Shown here in pieces: positions 63,521 to 64,000 of a stretch of 64,000 nucleotides of DNA (the first letter of the stretch is position 1; the number at the start of each line of letters is the position of its first letter). The notes beneath the pieces were generated by a model. That model searched no databases. It was not told the origin of the DNA and worked only from the letters and a program-made list of their open reading frames with translations. Made by a program: the position numbers and the translations under genes. The DNA lies in NCBI GenBank assembly GCA_037176885.1, contig JAWWNJ010000155.1, positions 1 to 64,000 of the forward strand, in the 5' to 3' direction. Source of the stretch: Favolaschia claudopus (taxonomy: Eukaryota > Basidiomycota > Agaricomycetes > Agaricales > Mycenaceae).

Positions 63521-64000
63521 ATGAGCATCCACGGCTTAGACGACGAAGAGAACGACGACTACTACGATTATCTCTACGACAGCCCCGACGAAATGGATCC
63601 TGCCGCAGTCCTCGCAGCCTTCGCACGCGATATCATAGTCCCTGTCAGCGAGATCCTTCCCAAGTTTCAAGCTGCCATCTATCTTATGGAAGATAATAAG
63701 GTGCGTCCTCAGTACTTGTTACTTTCAACTTCGACTGATCTATTTTCATCACCAGCCGACTGAACAGTGCTCTTGCTGCGCCAAGAAACACAACGTCGAG
63801 CCTTGCGCTCCTACTAGTTGGGGTCCTCCTTGCCACAACTGTCTTATTCAATTCCATCCTTGCGACTTCACCAGCAAGGACAAGATGATCGAAAGTTGGA
63901 AGAAGCGCGGAGGTCCTGGTGCGTCCATTTATAGATGTCCAGACTTATTCCTCGCTAATCCTCCCCTTCAGCTATCATCTTCGGTCGCAGCACCGTCGAC
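63521..64000 (+). CDS. Cargo gene 3 of element D: small zinc-cluster protein, 3'-partial
   Basis: Exon 1 is 63521-63700 (MSIHGLDDEENDDYYDY, acidic and Tyr-rich). Exon 2 is 63756-63918 (163 nt, as in A) with C-x2-C-x8-C-x8-C-x2-C-x6-C and the WG signature (SWGPPCHNC). Exon 3 starts at 63972 (IIFGRSTV, matching VIMFGNDKF in A) and runs off the window. Same order and spacing as element A gene 3. Function unknown; zinc binding inferred from the cysteines. Confidence 0.75.

Larger units (their letters stand above)
57691..64000 (-). mobile_element. Element D: inverted relative of element A, inserted in gag of element C
   Basis: Seen from the plus strand: LTR 57691-59480, reversed purine tract and dyad, cargo genes 1-3 on the plus strand, then the window end. 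Its pol would lie beyond 64000 on the minus strand. CCGCGG occurs about 19 times in 6.3 kb, the same density as in A. The left flank CTCGT (57686-57690) is the expected target duplication; its partner is outside. Confidence 0.85.

Noticed and set aside
1..64000. CRISPR array, operons, Shine-Dalgarno sites or rRNA genes
   Set aside because: The sequence is eukaryotic with spliceosomal introns; no such structures are visible.

Overview
The window is a stack of transposable elements from a filamentous fungus, most likely an agaricomycete basidiomycete. The pointers are spliceosomal introns of about 45-70 nt in almost every gene, a KDZ-type transposase, Ty3/gypsy and Ty1/copia elements, and two multi-exon families that I recall as agaricomycete hypothetical proteins. 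I see no intact housekeeping gene. Names A-F are mine.

Layout: 1-11181, element A, a giant Ty3/gypsy element in + orientation: the 3' part of pol, then three spliced genes on the opposite strand, then a 1.84 kb LTR. 11182-14540, a decayed host-type gene cut by the A LTR. 16.05-19.54 kb, element B, the 3' end of a related element (one truncated antisense gene plus LTR). 19.54-22.61 kb, gag-protease remnant E. 22.75-23.59 kb, LTR fragment F carrying a truncated MITE. 25.17-27.79 kb, rearranged copia pieces. 28.3-28.95 kb, a decayed hypothetical gene. 29.89-35.88 kb, a complete but inactivated copia element with matching TSDs and a MITE in its 3' LTR. 37.32-40.33 kb, a KDZ transposase gene cut by an LTR. 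40.33-57.69 kb, element C, a giant Ty3 element in - orientation: LTR, five spliced + strand genes, then pol, protease and gag on the - strand. 57.69-64.0 kb, element D, a relative of A in - orientation inserted in the gag of C: LTR and three spliced + strand genes, the last running off the window.

The most interesting content is a system shared by A, B, C and D. Between pol and the 3' LTR each element carries a cargo block transcribed against gag-pol. The block encodes spliced proteins with six-cysteine clusters whose spacing resembles Zn(II)2Cys6 domains, and helical proteins with basic NLS-like motifs. Each element family is also peppered, in coding and non-coding DNA alike, with its own short CGG-containing hexamer: CCGCGG in A and D (about one per 335 bp), AGCGGG/CCCGCT in B and C (about one per 190-250 bp). 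Each is near background in the other family. CGG is the core triplet recognised by Zn2Cys6 proteins. A short dyad with a TCCY centre beside a purine tract recurs next to the LTRs and before some internal cargo genes. I infer a self-recognition or anti-silencing/regulatory system in which element-encoded zinc-cluster proteins read element-specific motifs, analogous in logic to plant VANDAL/VANC. This is a hypothesis. The motif counts were made by eye.
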